A DNA stretch of 43,760 nt from Streptomyces sp. STR69 (lineage in GTDB: Bacteria; Actinomycetota; Actinomycetes; Streptomycetales; Streptomycetaceae), in the NCBI RefSeq assembly GCF_024519455.1, contig NZ_JALJRY010000046.1:1-43760 (forward strand). The letters are read 5' to 3'. Shown piece by piece: positions 24,551 to 32,317 of this stretch; the first letter of the stretch is position 1, and each line of letters begins with the position of its first letter. Under the pieces are notes generated by a model that saw only the letters and a program-made list of their open reading frames with translations, was not told the origin of the DNA and searched no databases. The position numbers were made by a program, and so were the translations under genes.

Positions 24551-25242
24551 TACGCGTCCGGCCCCGCCGAACTGGCCAGTGGGCCCGCCCGGTCCAGCAG
24601 CCCCGTCCGCGCCGCCAGCGCTGCCGCCTCCAGTCGCGAACCCACGCCCAGCTTCATCAGGACTCGCTGTACGTGCGTGCGTGCCGTCGACGGGGCTATG
24701 CCCATGCCTGCGGCGATCAGGCGGGTGTCCTCGCCGTCGGCCACCCGGACCAGGACCTCTACCTCCCTCGGCGTGAGCATCTGCAACAGCCGCTGGCCCT
24801 CGTCGTCGGGCTGGGCCGCCGGGTTGAGCAGTTCGCTGAAGGCCCCCTGTAGCAACTGCGGTGCTACGGCTGCCTCGCCTGCCCTGGCCTTCATGATGGC
24901 GCGCTCCACGCCCTCTATGCGCTCGTCGTGGCGGACGTAGCCCGAGGCGCCTGCCGCGAAGGCCGCCGCGATGCCGCGAGGGCTCGGGACCGGGCCGAGG
25001 ACCAGGACCGCTACCTGCGGGCGTTCCCGCTTGATCTTCACCACCGGGTCGAAGATGCCCGGTTCGGCCGGTGTCGCCGTGCCCAGCAGGCACACCTCGG
25101 GTGCGCGGGTGATCACCAGTTCCGCCGCGCCCGCCGCGGGCGCCGCCGCGGCCAGCACCCGGTGTCCCCGCAGTTTCAGTGCCGAGGCCAGCGCCTCGGC
25201 GAGCAATCGGTGGTCGTCGACCACCATCAGCCGCACTCCCAT
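24550..25242 (-). CDS. Orphan LuxR-type regulator with degenerate receiver
   Basis: 230 residues. The receiver-like domain (about 1-115) keeps the N-terminal acidic pair VVDDH (8-10). The phospho-acceptor position, however, is Gly54 (CLLGTATP) rather than Asp, and the conserved Lys is His105 (GYVRHDE). Phosphorylation-dependent switching is therefore unlikely. The LuxR HTH (about 155-215) is intact: LTPREVEVL, then IAPSTARTHVQRVLMKLGV. ATG 25242 is chosen with GGGGG 7 nt upstream; a longer frame adds 16 residues. No kinase is adjacent. It is coupled to a 117-residue gene. Such pseudo-receivers usually respond to ligands or protein partners. Confidence 0.9.
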   Translation of the reverse strand: MGVRLMVVDDHRLLAEALASALKLRGHRVLAAAAPAAGAAELVITRAPEVCLLGTATPAEPGIFDPVVKIKRERPQVAVLVLGPVPSPRGIAAAFAAGASGYVRHDERIEGVERAIMKARAGEAAVAPQLLQGAFSELLNPAAQPDDEGQRLLQMLTPREVEVLVRVADGEDTRLIAAGMGIAPSTARTHVQRVLMKLGVGSRLEAAALAARTGLLDRAGPLASSAGPDA

Positions 25243-25265
25243 CGAGCAACCCCCCAGTCCCCCCA

Positions 25266-25330
25266 ATGGATGCCCACTATGGATGCCCACCGGTCCCCAA
25301 GAACAGAGGGCCCCCAGTACCCCCGTTCTT
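25266..25330. repeat. Tandem 13-bp repeat and inverted repeat upstream of the LuxR gene
   Basis: ATGGATGCCCAC occurs at 25266-25277 and again at 25279-25290 (period 13). A few bases further AAGAAC (25299-25304) and GTTCTT (25325-25330) form an inverted repeat. All lie within 90 bp upstream of the regulator start, so they could be operator sites, possibly autoregulatory. Confidence 0.4.
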
Positions 25331-25387
25331 CATGCCCCCGGAAGCTACACGCTTGTTCGACGTTGCGCTGCCCCTACTGGTGAGAAG

Positions 25388-25424
25388 TGCCCCGGATCGA
25401 CGGACTTTTTCGCATTCCGGGGCA
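25388..25424 (-). terminator. Terminator of the first beta-propeller gene
   Basis: TGCCCCGGA (25388-25396) is complementary to TCCGGGGCA (25416-25424), with a 19-nt loop. It sits 50 bp past the stop of the leftward gene at 25474. Confidence 0.65.
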
Positions 25425-25473
25425 TTCACGGGTGATGAGGGTGGTGAGCGAGAGGGTGAATGAGGAGGGTGGT

Positions 25474-27246
25474 TCAGCCTGTTGTGCCGAAGGCGATCGC
25501 CAGGTCCTTGTCGTCGGTGGAGGACGACGAGGGCTTGTCCGCGTAGACCGCCGACATGTACAGCCGGCCCTCCGCGTAGAGGATCTCCGCGTAGTCCGGG
25601 AGGAAGCTGGTCTCCGTGTCCCGTACCGTCTCGGTGCTCGGGTTCTCCAGCAGCGTCGTCTCCTTGAAGGAGTTGCCGTCGATGCTGACGATCTGGCCGC
25701 CCTTGTCGTATGGCGGGGACTTGTAGGCGAGCAGGTTGCTGCCGTCCATGCGCAGCGGCGTGATGGTGTAGCCGTCGCCGGCGTCGGCGCGCTGGCCGGT
25801 CTGCTTGCCCGTGGTGAGGTCGAAGGCGACGATCTCGTTGGTCTTGCTGTAGGAGTCGCCGGAGCCGTCGTGTTCCTCGGTCGGCACGTACAACCGGCCG
25901 TTCCCTACGGCGAGTTCGGTGCAGTACTCGACTCGGGTGATGCCGTCGCAGCGGGCCGCGTACTGCTTGCCCGGTGCCGAGATGTGGGCGCGCAGGGCAC
26001 CCGTCTTGTTGTCGATGGAGAAGAAGTCGGAGATGCCACTGCCGTCGCCCGCGCTGTCGCCGACGTCGGCCGCGACGACCAGCGGGTCGGTCGACACGAT
26101 GCTCGCGTACTCGATGCCCTGGGCCATCTTGTAGTCCGAGAGCACCTTCCCGGAGACCGGGTCGATGGTCTGGATGTGGAGGACGGGCGAGTCGTACGTG
26201 CCGCACTTGCGCACCGCGACCAGTTTGGCGCCGCCGCCGTACCCGGCGTCGTAGCAGTCGGCGACCTTCGGGCTCCACAGGGCCTTGCCGGTGGCGATGT
26301 CGAAGGCGGCGCCGCCGTCGGTGCTGCCGACGGCGACCGTGCCGGCGCTGACGGTGACGTTCTCGAAACTGATCGGCTGGTCACCGGAGTTGGCGGTCTT
26401 CGTCCACAGCTTGGTGCCCGCGTTCAGGTCGATCGCGGCGATCTGGCTGCAGCCGTTCGAGGGCTTGGCCTTGGTCGGCATGGCGGGCTCGTAGATGATC
26501 GCCGTCCTGCCGTCGGTGGTGGTGTTCTTCGTGGCCTGGCAGACCGGGCCGGGGAGTTTGATCGTCCACAGCTTGGCACCGGAGTCACGGTCGTAGCCGT
26601 CGATCTCGGCGGCCCCGCTCTTGGCGTACACCTTGTCGGTGAGCCAGGAGCCGGTGGTCACCATGGTGTCGCTGACCTTGGGCATCGGGACCTGGAAGAG
26701 GACCTTGGAGGCGGTGTCGGCGGGCACCTTCTCCTTGCCGCCGGTCGTGGTGCCACCGGTGCCGCCCTTGCTGTCGGAGGGAGTTGAGTCGGCGGTGGTC
26801 TTCTTGTCGTCGGCCTTGTCGTCCTTGCCGGACGAGGACGAGTACCAGATCCCGCCGCCGACGATCAGCGCGATCGCCACGACCGCCGCGGTGATGATCA
26901 CCGCGGACGCCCCGAACTTCCGTCCGCCGCCGCCCGGTTGGCCAGGCTGCGGATGCAACGGCATGGTCGGCTGACCGGGTTGGCCCTGCCCCGGGTAGCC
27001 GTAACCGGGCTGCTGGCCATAGGGGTTGGGCTGCTGCCCGTACGGCTGCTGCGGGGGCTGGGCATACGGGTTGGGCTGCTGGCCGGGGTAGCCGTAGCCC
27101 GGCTGCTGGGGCGGGGGCGGGGGCGGCGCCTGCGGGTAGCCGTAGCCCGGTGGGGGCGGGGGCTGCTGCGGGGGCTGGTCCTGGGGCGGGCCGAAGCCGC
27201 CCGGCTGCGGGGGCTGGTTCGGCGGGGGCGGGGGCGGCTGGGTCAT
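25474..27246 (-). CDS. Membrane-anchored PQQ-like beta-propeller protein, paralogue 1
   Basis: 590 residues. The N-terminal cytoplasmic tail (about 1-108) is low-complexity Pro/Gln/Gly/Tyr with repeated PGYGYP and QQPNPYG units. One transmembrane helix (about 112-134) is followed by a Ser/Lys/Asp/Thr linker. A large extracytoplasmic domain (about 175-590) has the repeated pattern DLNAGTKLW / DIATGKALW / DLTTGKQTG of PQQ-binding-like propeller blades. Two blades carry Cys residues (CYDAGYG, CGTYDS) that may form disulphides. The tail lacks catalytic signatures; such proteins often act as scaffolds or sensors. GAGG lies 8 nt before the ATG. It is a tandem paralogue of the next gene, 52 bp apart. 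Confidence 0.88.
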   Translation of the reverse strand: MTQPPPPPPNQPPQPGGFGPPQDQPPQQPPPPPGYGYPQAPPPPPPQQPGYGYPGQQPNPYAQPPQQPYGQQPNPYGQQPGYGYPGQGQPGQPTMPLHPQPGQPGGGGRKFGASAVIITAAVVAIALIVGGGIWYSSSSGKDDKADDKKTTADSTPSDSKGGTGGTTTGGKEKVPADTASKVLFQVPMPKVSDTMVTTGSWLTDKVYAKSGAAEIDGYDRDSGAKLWTIKLPGPVCQATKNTTTDGRTAIIYEPAMPTKAKPSNGCSQIAAIDLNAGTKLWTKTANSGDQPISFENVTVSAGTVAVGSTDGGAAFDIATGKALWSPKVADCYDAGYGGGAKLVAVRKCGTYDSPVLHIQTIDPVSGKVLSDYKMAQGIEYASIVSTDPLVVAADVGDSAGDGSGISDFFSIDNKTGALRAHISAPGKQYAARCDGITRVEYCTELAVGNGRLYVPTEEHDGSGDSYSKTNEIVAFDLTTGKQTGQRADAGDGYTITPLRMDGSNLLAYKSPPYDKGGQIVSIDGNSFKETTLLENPSTETVRDTETSFLPDYAEILYAEGRLYMSAVYADKPSSSSTDDKDLAIAFGTTG

Positions 27247-27298
27247 GACGAGTACCTCGGGGACGGATCGACGGAAGCGAACAGGACGACGGAAGGCG

Positions 27299-29008
27299 TC
27301 ACTTGCCGTAGGCGAGCATCAACTTCTCCTTCGTGTCGTCATTGCCGTTCAGCCGGGTCGACGAGATGTAGAAGCGCCCGTCGACGTAGTCGATGTCCCG
27401 GGAGAAGAAGCTCGACTCGATCCGCGCGGTGCCCGCCGGCATCTGCAGCAGTTTCGTCGTGGTGTGCGAGGAGCCGGTCGTCGGGACGGACACGACCTGG
27501 CCACCCGCGTCGTAGGCCGCCTCGACATAGGCGATGAGCTTTCCGCCCTCGACCTTGACCGGCAGCATCGACTCGTCCTCGGGGGACTTGACGCGCCACT
27601 TCTCCTTGCCGGTGGCCAGGTCGATCGCGACGATCTGGTTGGCGCCGGTCGTCGCGTCGGTCGGGAGGTAGAGGGTGTCCGCGTCGACCGCGACGCCCTG
27701 GCAGCCCTGGAGGTTCTGGTCGAGGATCGACAGACCGCAGGAGGGGGCGAAGGCGGCCTTGGAGTCGACCTGCGAGCGGACGGAACCGTCGCTCTTCAGC
27801 GTCGAGATGTTCCAGTGCTTGTTGTCCGAGTCGGTCATGTAGAGGACGACCGGGTCCACGGAGTACACATGGGAGACCGTCCAGCCCTTGGGGATCGCCT
27901 TCGTCCACTTGGCACTGCCGGTCGCCGGGTCGAGCTCCTGCACCTCGTCGTGCGCGGTGTCGGAGCCCGCCCCGCAGGACGAGACCACGAGCAGCTTGCC
28001 GCCGCCCGCGAACGCGGACGGGAAGCAGGCCGCGCCGTACTTCTTCTTCTCGTACAGCTGCTTGCCGGTGCCGAGGTCGTAGGCCACACCCGACTGCGAG
28101 CGGCCCACCATCAGCGTCTTGCCGGTGATGGTCAGTCCGATGGTGAGCGCGCTGTCGAACAGGTCGCCGTCCGCGACGGTCGCGGTCCAGCCCTTCGCCC
28201 CGGTGTTCAGGTCGACCTGCTGGAGGTGGTTGCACTTGGCGCTGTCGCTGACACCGCTCTCGTACGCCACCACGATCTTGTCGTCGGCCGACTTCTGCGG
28301 GGTGACCGCGCAGATCTTCTGCGGGAAGGTGATCGTGGGCCACGTCGGGTCGCCGTTGCCGACGTCGTAGGCGACGAGTTCCTTGTACGCGGCCTTCACC
28401 GCCGTCTTGCCGGTGATCCACATGCCGGGGGCGTCGGCGCCGGAACCGGGCGCGTCCGGCGCCTCCTTGTACCAGAGCACCTTCGCCTCGCCGGACTTGC
28501 GGCCCTCGTTGAGGTTCTCGGGGTCCTTGCCGCCGTCGCCGCTGCCGTCACCGGGGTTGGCGGGGTCGTCGCCGGTGCCGGAGGCCGTAGGACTGTCGCT
28601 CTTCTCCGCGACCGGCTTCTTGTCGTCACCGCCGCCGGTGACCGCCCACACCGTGCCGCCGACGACCAGCAGCCCGGCGACCGCCGCCGCGATCAGAAGG
28701 GCGGGCCTGCCCTTGAAGGGGCCACGGCCGGAGGGGGGTTGAGGCGGGGGGAACTGCGGGGGCGGGGGCGGCGGGTAGCCGTAGCCGCCGTAGGGACCGG
28801 GCTGCTGGGGCTGCTGACCGTACGGACCGGGCTGCTGCGGATGACCGTAGGGACCGGAGCCGTACGGGCCCGGCTGTTGCTGCTGCGGATAGCCGTAGCC
28901 GGGCGTCGGCGGAACGGGAGCGCCGAAGCCGCCGGACGGTGGCTGTGGCGGTTGGTTCGGCGGCACTCCGTAACCGCCGGACGGCGGCTGTTCGGGCGGC
29001 TGAGTCAT
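27299..29008 (-). CDS. Membrane-anchored PQQ-like beta-propeller protein, paralogue 2
   Basis: 569 residues with the same architecture as its neighbour. A Pro/Gly/Gln/Tyr-rich tail (about 1-98, with GYGYPQ and QQPGPYG units) leads to a transmembrane helix (about 103-122) and an acidic Gly/Asn/Asp linker. Propeller blades follow with W-containing repeats (DLNTGAKGW, DLGTGKQLY, DLATGKEKW). ATG 29008 is chosen because GGGGGAG lies 6 nt upstream; a longer frame starts 7 codons earlier. It is the first gene of a two-gene operon with paralogue 1. Its role is unknown; the outward-facing domain and tail suggest an envelope scaffold or sensor. Confidence 0.88.
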   Translation of the reverse strand: MTQPPEQPPSGGYGVPPNQPPQPPSGGFGAPVPPTPGYGYPQQQQPGPYGSGPYGHPQQPGPYGQQPQQPGPYGGYGYPPPPPPQFPPPQPPSGRGPFKGRPALLIAAAVAGLLVVGGTVWAVTGGGDDKKPVAEKSDSPTASGTGDDPANPGDGSGDGGKDPENLNEGRKSGEAKVLWYKEAPDAPGSGADAPGMWITGKTAVKAAYKELVAYDVGNGDPTWPTITFPQKICAVTPQKSADDKIVVAYESGVSDSAKCNHLQQVDLNTGAKGWTATVADGDLFDSALTIGLTITGKTLMVGRSQSGVAYDLGTGKQLYEKKKYGAACFPSAFAGGGKLLVVSSCGAGSDTAHDEVQELDPATGSAKWTKAIPKGWTVSHVYSVDPVVLYMTDSDNKHWNISTLKSDGSVRSQVDSKAAFAPSCGLSILDQNLQGCQGVAVDADTLYLPTDATTGANQIVAIDLATGKEKWRVKSPEDESMLPVKVEGGKLIAYVEAAYDAGGQVVSVPTTGSSHTTTKLLQMPAGTARIESSFFSRDIDYVDGRFYISSTRLNGNDDTKEKLMLAYGK

Positions 29009-29125
29009 CAGCGGCTCCCCCTCGTTCACTGATTTTTAGCCACGCCCCGAGGATTCGCGAGGACCCGGAGGCGCATTCAAGCAGGTCTCAGACGGCCCTT
29101 TCTATCACCCGGCTGTCCACGGACA

Positions 29126-29167
29126 ACGGGCCGGTTCACCCCTGTACCCAAGGGAGAACCGGCCCGT
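29126..29167 (-). terminator. Terminator of the ABC-F gene
   Basis: ACGGGCCGGTTC (29126-29137) is perfectly complementary to GAACCGGCCCGT (29156-29167), with an 18-nt loop. It lies 32 bp beyond the stop of the leftward ABC-F gene. Confidence 0.85.
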
Positions 29168-29198
29168 GACAGCCCCGTTATGCGCCTTCACTCACCTT

Positions 29199-31001
29199 TC
29201 ACGCGTCCTCGGCGAGTTCCAGCCACCTCATCTCCAGCTCCTCGCGCTCGCCGCCCAAGTCCCGCAGCTGCGCGTCCAGTTCGGCCACCTTCGCGAAGTC
29301 CGTGGCGTTGTCGGCAATCTGCGTGTGCAGCTTGGCCTCCTTCTCGGAGACCTTGTCCAACTGCCGCTCGATCTTCTGGAGTTCCTTCTTCGCGGCCCGC
29401 TGGTCGGCGGCGCTCACGGCGGGCGCGGCCTTCTCCACGACGGGGACGGCCGCGGCGGCCACTTCCTCCATACGGTGGCGCCGCTCCAGGTACTCGTCGA
29501 TGCCGCGCGGCAGCATCCGCAGGGTCGCGTCGCCGAGGAGGGCGTACACCTTGTCGGTGGTGCGCTCGACGAAGAACCGGTCGTGGGAGATCACGATCAT
29601 CGACCCGGGCCAGCCGTCGAGGACGTCCTCCAGCTGGGTCAGGGTCTCGATGTCGAGGTCGTTGGTGGGCTCGTCGAGGAAGAGGACGTTGGGTTCGTCC
29701 ATGAGGAGTCGGAGGAGCTGCAGCCTGCGCCGCTCACCACCCGACAGATCCCCGACCGGCGTCCACTGCTTCTCCTTGTTGAAGCCGAACGTCTCGCACA
29801 GCTGCCCGGCGGTCATCTCCCGCCCCTTGCCGAGATCGACCCGCTCCCGCACCTGCTGCACGGCCTCCAACACCCGCAGCGTGGGCTTGAGTTCGGCGAC
29901 CTCCTGCGAGAGATAGGCCAGCTTGACCGTCTTTCCTACGACGACCTTGCCGGCCACCGGCTGGGTCTCGCCGTCGCTGCGGGCGGCGTCGGCGAGGGCC
30001 CGGAGCAGGGAGGTCTTCCCGGCGCCGTTGACGCCGACCAGGCCGATGCGGTCGCCGGGGCCGAGGTGCCAGGTGATGTGCTTCAGGAGCACCTTCGGGC
30101 CGGCCTGGACGGTCACGTCCTCCAGGTCGAAGACGGTCCGGCCGAGGCGCGACGACGCGAACTTCATCAGCTCGCTGGTGTCGCGCGGCGGCGGCACGTC
30201 CGCGATCAGTTCGTTGGCTGCCTCGACGCGGAAGCGCGGCTTGGACGTACGGGCCGGGGCGCCCCGGCGCAGCCAGGCCAGCTCCTTGCGGACCAGGTTC
30301 TGCCGCTTGGTCTCCTCGGTGGCGGCGATGCGCTCGCGCTCGGCGCGGGCGAAGACGTAGTCGGTGTAGCCACCCTCGTACTCGTAGACGTCGCCCTTCT
30401 GCACGTCCCACATCTGCGTGCAGACCTGGTCCAGGAACCAGCGGTCGTGGGTCACGCAGACGAGCGCGGAGCGGCGCTCGCGCAGGTGCTGGGCGAGCCA
30501 GGCGATGCCCTCGACGTCGAGGTGGTTCGTGGGCTCGTCCAGGACGACCAGGTCCTGGTCCTCGATGAGCAGCTTGGCGAGCGCGATACGGCGCCGCTCG
30601 CCGCCGGAGAGCGGGCCGATCACGGTGTCCAGGCCCTGCGGGAAGCCCGGCAGGTCGAGCCCGCCGAACAGTCCCGTCAGTACGTCACGGATCTTGGCGT
30701 TGCCCGCCCACTCGTGGTCGGCCATGTCCCGGATGACCTCGTGGCGGACGGTCGCCTCGGGGTCCAGGGAGTCGTGCTGGGTGAGGACGCCGAGGCGGAG
30801 TCCGCCGGAGTGGGTGACACGGCCGGTGTCGGACTCCTCCAGCTTGGCGAGCATCCGGATCAGGGTGGTCTTGCCGTCTCCGTTGCGGCCCACGACCCCG
30901 ATCCGGTCCCCTTCGGAGACACCGAGCGAGACACCGTCGAGCAGGGCACGGGTGCCGTACACCTTGCTGACGTTCTCGACATTGACCAGGTTGACGGCCA
31001 T
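29199..31001 (-). CDS. ABC-F family ATPase (Uup/ribosome-associated type)
   Basis: 600 residues, with two ATP-binding cassettes and no membrane domain. Cassette 1 has Walker A GRNGDGKTTL (about 35-44), the signature LSGGERRR and Walker B LVVLDEPTNHLD. Cassette 2 has Walker A GVNGAGKTSL (about 350), a second LSGGERRR and VLFLDEPTNDLD. A C-terminal coiled coil (about 530-595, RAAKKELQKIERQLDKV) is as in Uup. Family members act on the ribosome, either as translation factors or as antibiotic-resistance proteins; housekeeping use is more likely here because the gene is near ispE/ksgA. ATG 31001 has AGGAGA 3 nt upstream. The frame stays open much further upstream through the amidase region, but that part is not coding. 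Confidence 0.94.
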   Translation of the reverse strand: MAVNLVNVENVSKVYGTRALLDGVSLGVSEGDRIGVVGRNGDGKTTLIRMLAKLEESDTGRVTHSGGLRLGVLTQHDSLDPEATVRHEVIRDMADHEWAGNAKIRDVLTGLFGGLDLPGFPQGLDTVIGPLSGGERRRIALAKLLIEDQDLVVLDEPTNHLDVEGIAWLAQHLRERRSALVCVTHDRWFLDQVCTQMWDVQKGDVYEYEGGYTDYVFARAERERIAATEETKRQNLVRKELAWLRRGAPARTSKPRFRVEAANELIADVPPPRDTSELMKFASSRLGRTVFDLEDVTVQAGPKVLLKHITWHLGPGDRIGLVGVNGAGKTSLLRALADAARSDGETQPVAGKVVVGKTVKLAYLSQEVAELKPTLRVLEAVQQVRERVDLGKGREMTAGQLCETFGFNKEKQWTPVGDLSGGERRRLQLLRLLMDEPNVLFLDEPTNDLDIETLTQLEDVLDGWPGSMIVISHDRFFVERTTDKVYALLGDATLRMLPRGIDEYLERRHRMEEVAAAAVPVVEKAAPAVSAADQRAAKKELQKIERQLDKVSEKEAKLHTQIADNATDFAKVAELDAQLRDLGGEREELEMRWLELAEDA

Positions 31002-31072
31002 TTCTCTCCTGACAGGGGGGACGGTCAGCCTCCCAGAGTAATGCGCGGCGGGAGGGTGACGATCCGTGCAGG

Positions 31073-32203
31073 TCAGTAGGCCGCTGACGTTCTTACTTCG
31101 CTCAGCAGGTCGTACATCGTCTGCCCCGGGCAGTCCGTCTGGAGCCAGTCCCGGTGGCCGCTGATCGTCTCGTTGTCCTTCTTCACGCCGTTGACCGGGT
31201 TGGTGTAGGTGATCTTGGCCTGGGGGTCGAGGCCCTTGAAGCGGGTGATGACCTTGATCAGGCGGATCAGCGAAGCCTTCGCCGCGTCGGTCGGGGGCTG
31301 GGTCACCAAGGTGCCGATGAGGGCGATGCCGAGGTTGCCGGAGTTGAAGCCCGCCGTGTGGAAGGCGGTGACCAGGTTGCCGTCGGGGTTGAAGGCCGGG
31401 ACGAGATCGTCGCCGGAGTAGCGGCCCTCGTAGATCACGCCCGCCTCGTCGATGAGGAAGTGGTAGCCGATGTCGCCCCAGTCGAGGGTGACCGCGTGGT
31501 ACTCGTAGATGCCGCGGACGGTCGCGGCCGGGTCCGGGTCGGCGTTCGGGGTGTCCGTGTGGTGGACCGTGATCGACTGCAACGGGTAGTACGCCTCGGG
31601 CGAGTTGACCTTGCCGTCCTTGTACCGCTTCGACTCGTCGGCGCCCCAGGCCGGGCGCGAGAGGTAGCGGACGCCGCGGACGCGGGTCGGCTCGGACGGT
31701 ACGTGGAAGGTGCGGTCGGGGCCTCGGGTGCAGTCGATCGCGACCGTGCGTACGTCCGTTGCGCCTGCCGGTGCCTTGACCTCGTAGGCGGTGCCCTCGT
31801 CGGCCGCGATGAGGGCCGTGCCGCCGCCGTCGACCGTCGCGCAGCCGGTGCCGGTGGTCTGCCAGGGGCCGTCCGCGAGGCGGATGCCGGCGCCGTCCTG
31901 CTCGCCGGTCCAGCGCAGGCCGACGTAGGACGCGGCGAAGGCCGTGGTGGCGGGGGTGGTGCCGGTGGCGGTCGCGGTGCGGGTGGCCGGGAAGGTCTCC
32001 GGCTTCGTGCCCGACGGGGTCGTGTCGGGGGTGGAGTCCGAGCCGGATTCGGTGGCCGCGAACACCACCGGGGTGAGGGCGGCCCCGGCGGCCACGGCTC
32101 CGGCAGCCCCTATCGCGCCGCGACGCGAGAGGGACCGCTTCCTGCGGTGGGACGGGGTGGGGAATGACGGTGTGGGGGACGACGGTGTGGGGGTGTCGGA
32201 CAC
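31073..32203 (-). CDS. Tat-exported N-acetylmuramoyl-L-alanine amidase (PGRP/amidase_2)
   Basis: 376 residues. A twin-arginine signal (SRRGAIGAAGA, Arg27-Arg28, followed by a hydrophobic stretch to about 49) directs folded export. A Ser/Thr/Pro/Asp linker and beta-rich region precede the PGRP/amidase_2 domain (about 175-370). This has the zinc-ligand sites HHTD (about 213), HTAGFN (about 278) and GHRDWLQTDCPG with the final His and Cys near 345-353. It should cleave the stem peptide from muramic acid in the wall. GTG 32203 has AAGGG 9 nt upstream, and a 20-bp palindrome lies about 70 bp upstream. Confidence 0.92.
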   Translation of the reverse strand: MSDTPTPSSPTPSFPTPSHRRKRSLSRRGAIGAAGAVAAGAALTPVVFAATESGSDSTPDTTPSGTKPETFPATRTATATGTTPATTAFAASYVGLRWTGEQDGAGIRLADGPWQTTGTGCATVDGGGTALIAADEGTAYEVKAPAGATDVRTVAIDCTRGPDRTFHVPSEPTRVRGVRYLSRPAWGADESKRYKDGKVNSPEAYYPLQSITVHHTDTPNADPDPAATVRGIYEYHAVTLDWGDIGYHFLIDEAGVIYEGRYSGDDLVPAFNPDGNLVTAFHTAGFNSGNLGIALIGTLVTQPPTDAAKASLIRLIKVITRFKGLDPQAKITYTNPVNGVKKDNETISGHRDWLQTDCPGQTMYDLLSEVRTSAAY

Positions 32204-32269
32204 GGAACTGACCCTTCCAGCGGTGCACTTGAAGTATCAAACGAACCTATCCGCCCCATCCGCCCCACC

Positions 32270-32289
32270 TGTACTGCAATTGCGGTACA
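32270..32289. promoter_or_regulatory. 20-bp near-perfect palindrome upstream of the amidase gene
   Basis: TGTACTGCAATTGCGGTACA reads the same on both strands except for one symmetric pair. It lies 67-86 bp before the amidase GTG and just past the end of the kinase gene. The size and symmetry suit a dimeric regulator, but the regulator is unknown. Confidence 0.5.
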
Positions 32290-32317
32290 TCTGTGTGGAG
32301 ATGGTGCGGAGGGTGAC

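Noticed and set aside
29199..32240. A single 1,013-residue protein joining the amidase region to the ABC-F ATPase
   Set aside because: The N-terminal 400 residues are an Arg/His/Pro-rich shadow of the amidase gene. The ABC-F fold begins at the ATG at 31001, which has its own ribosome site.
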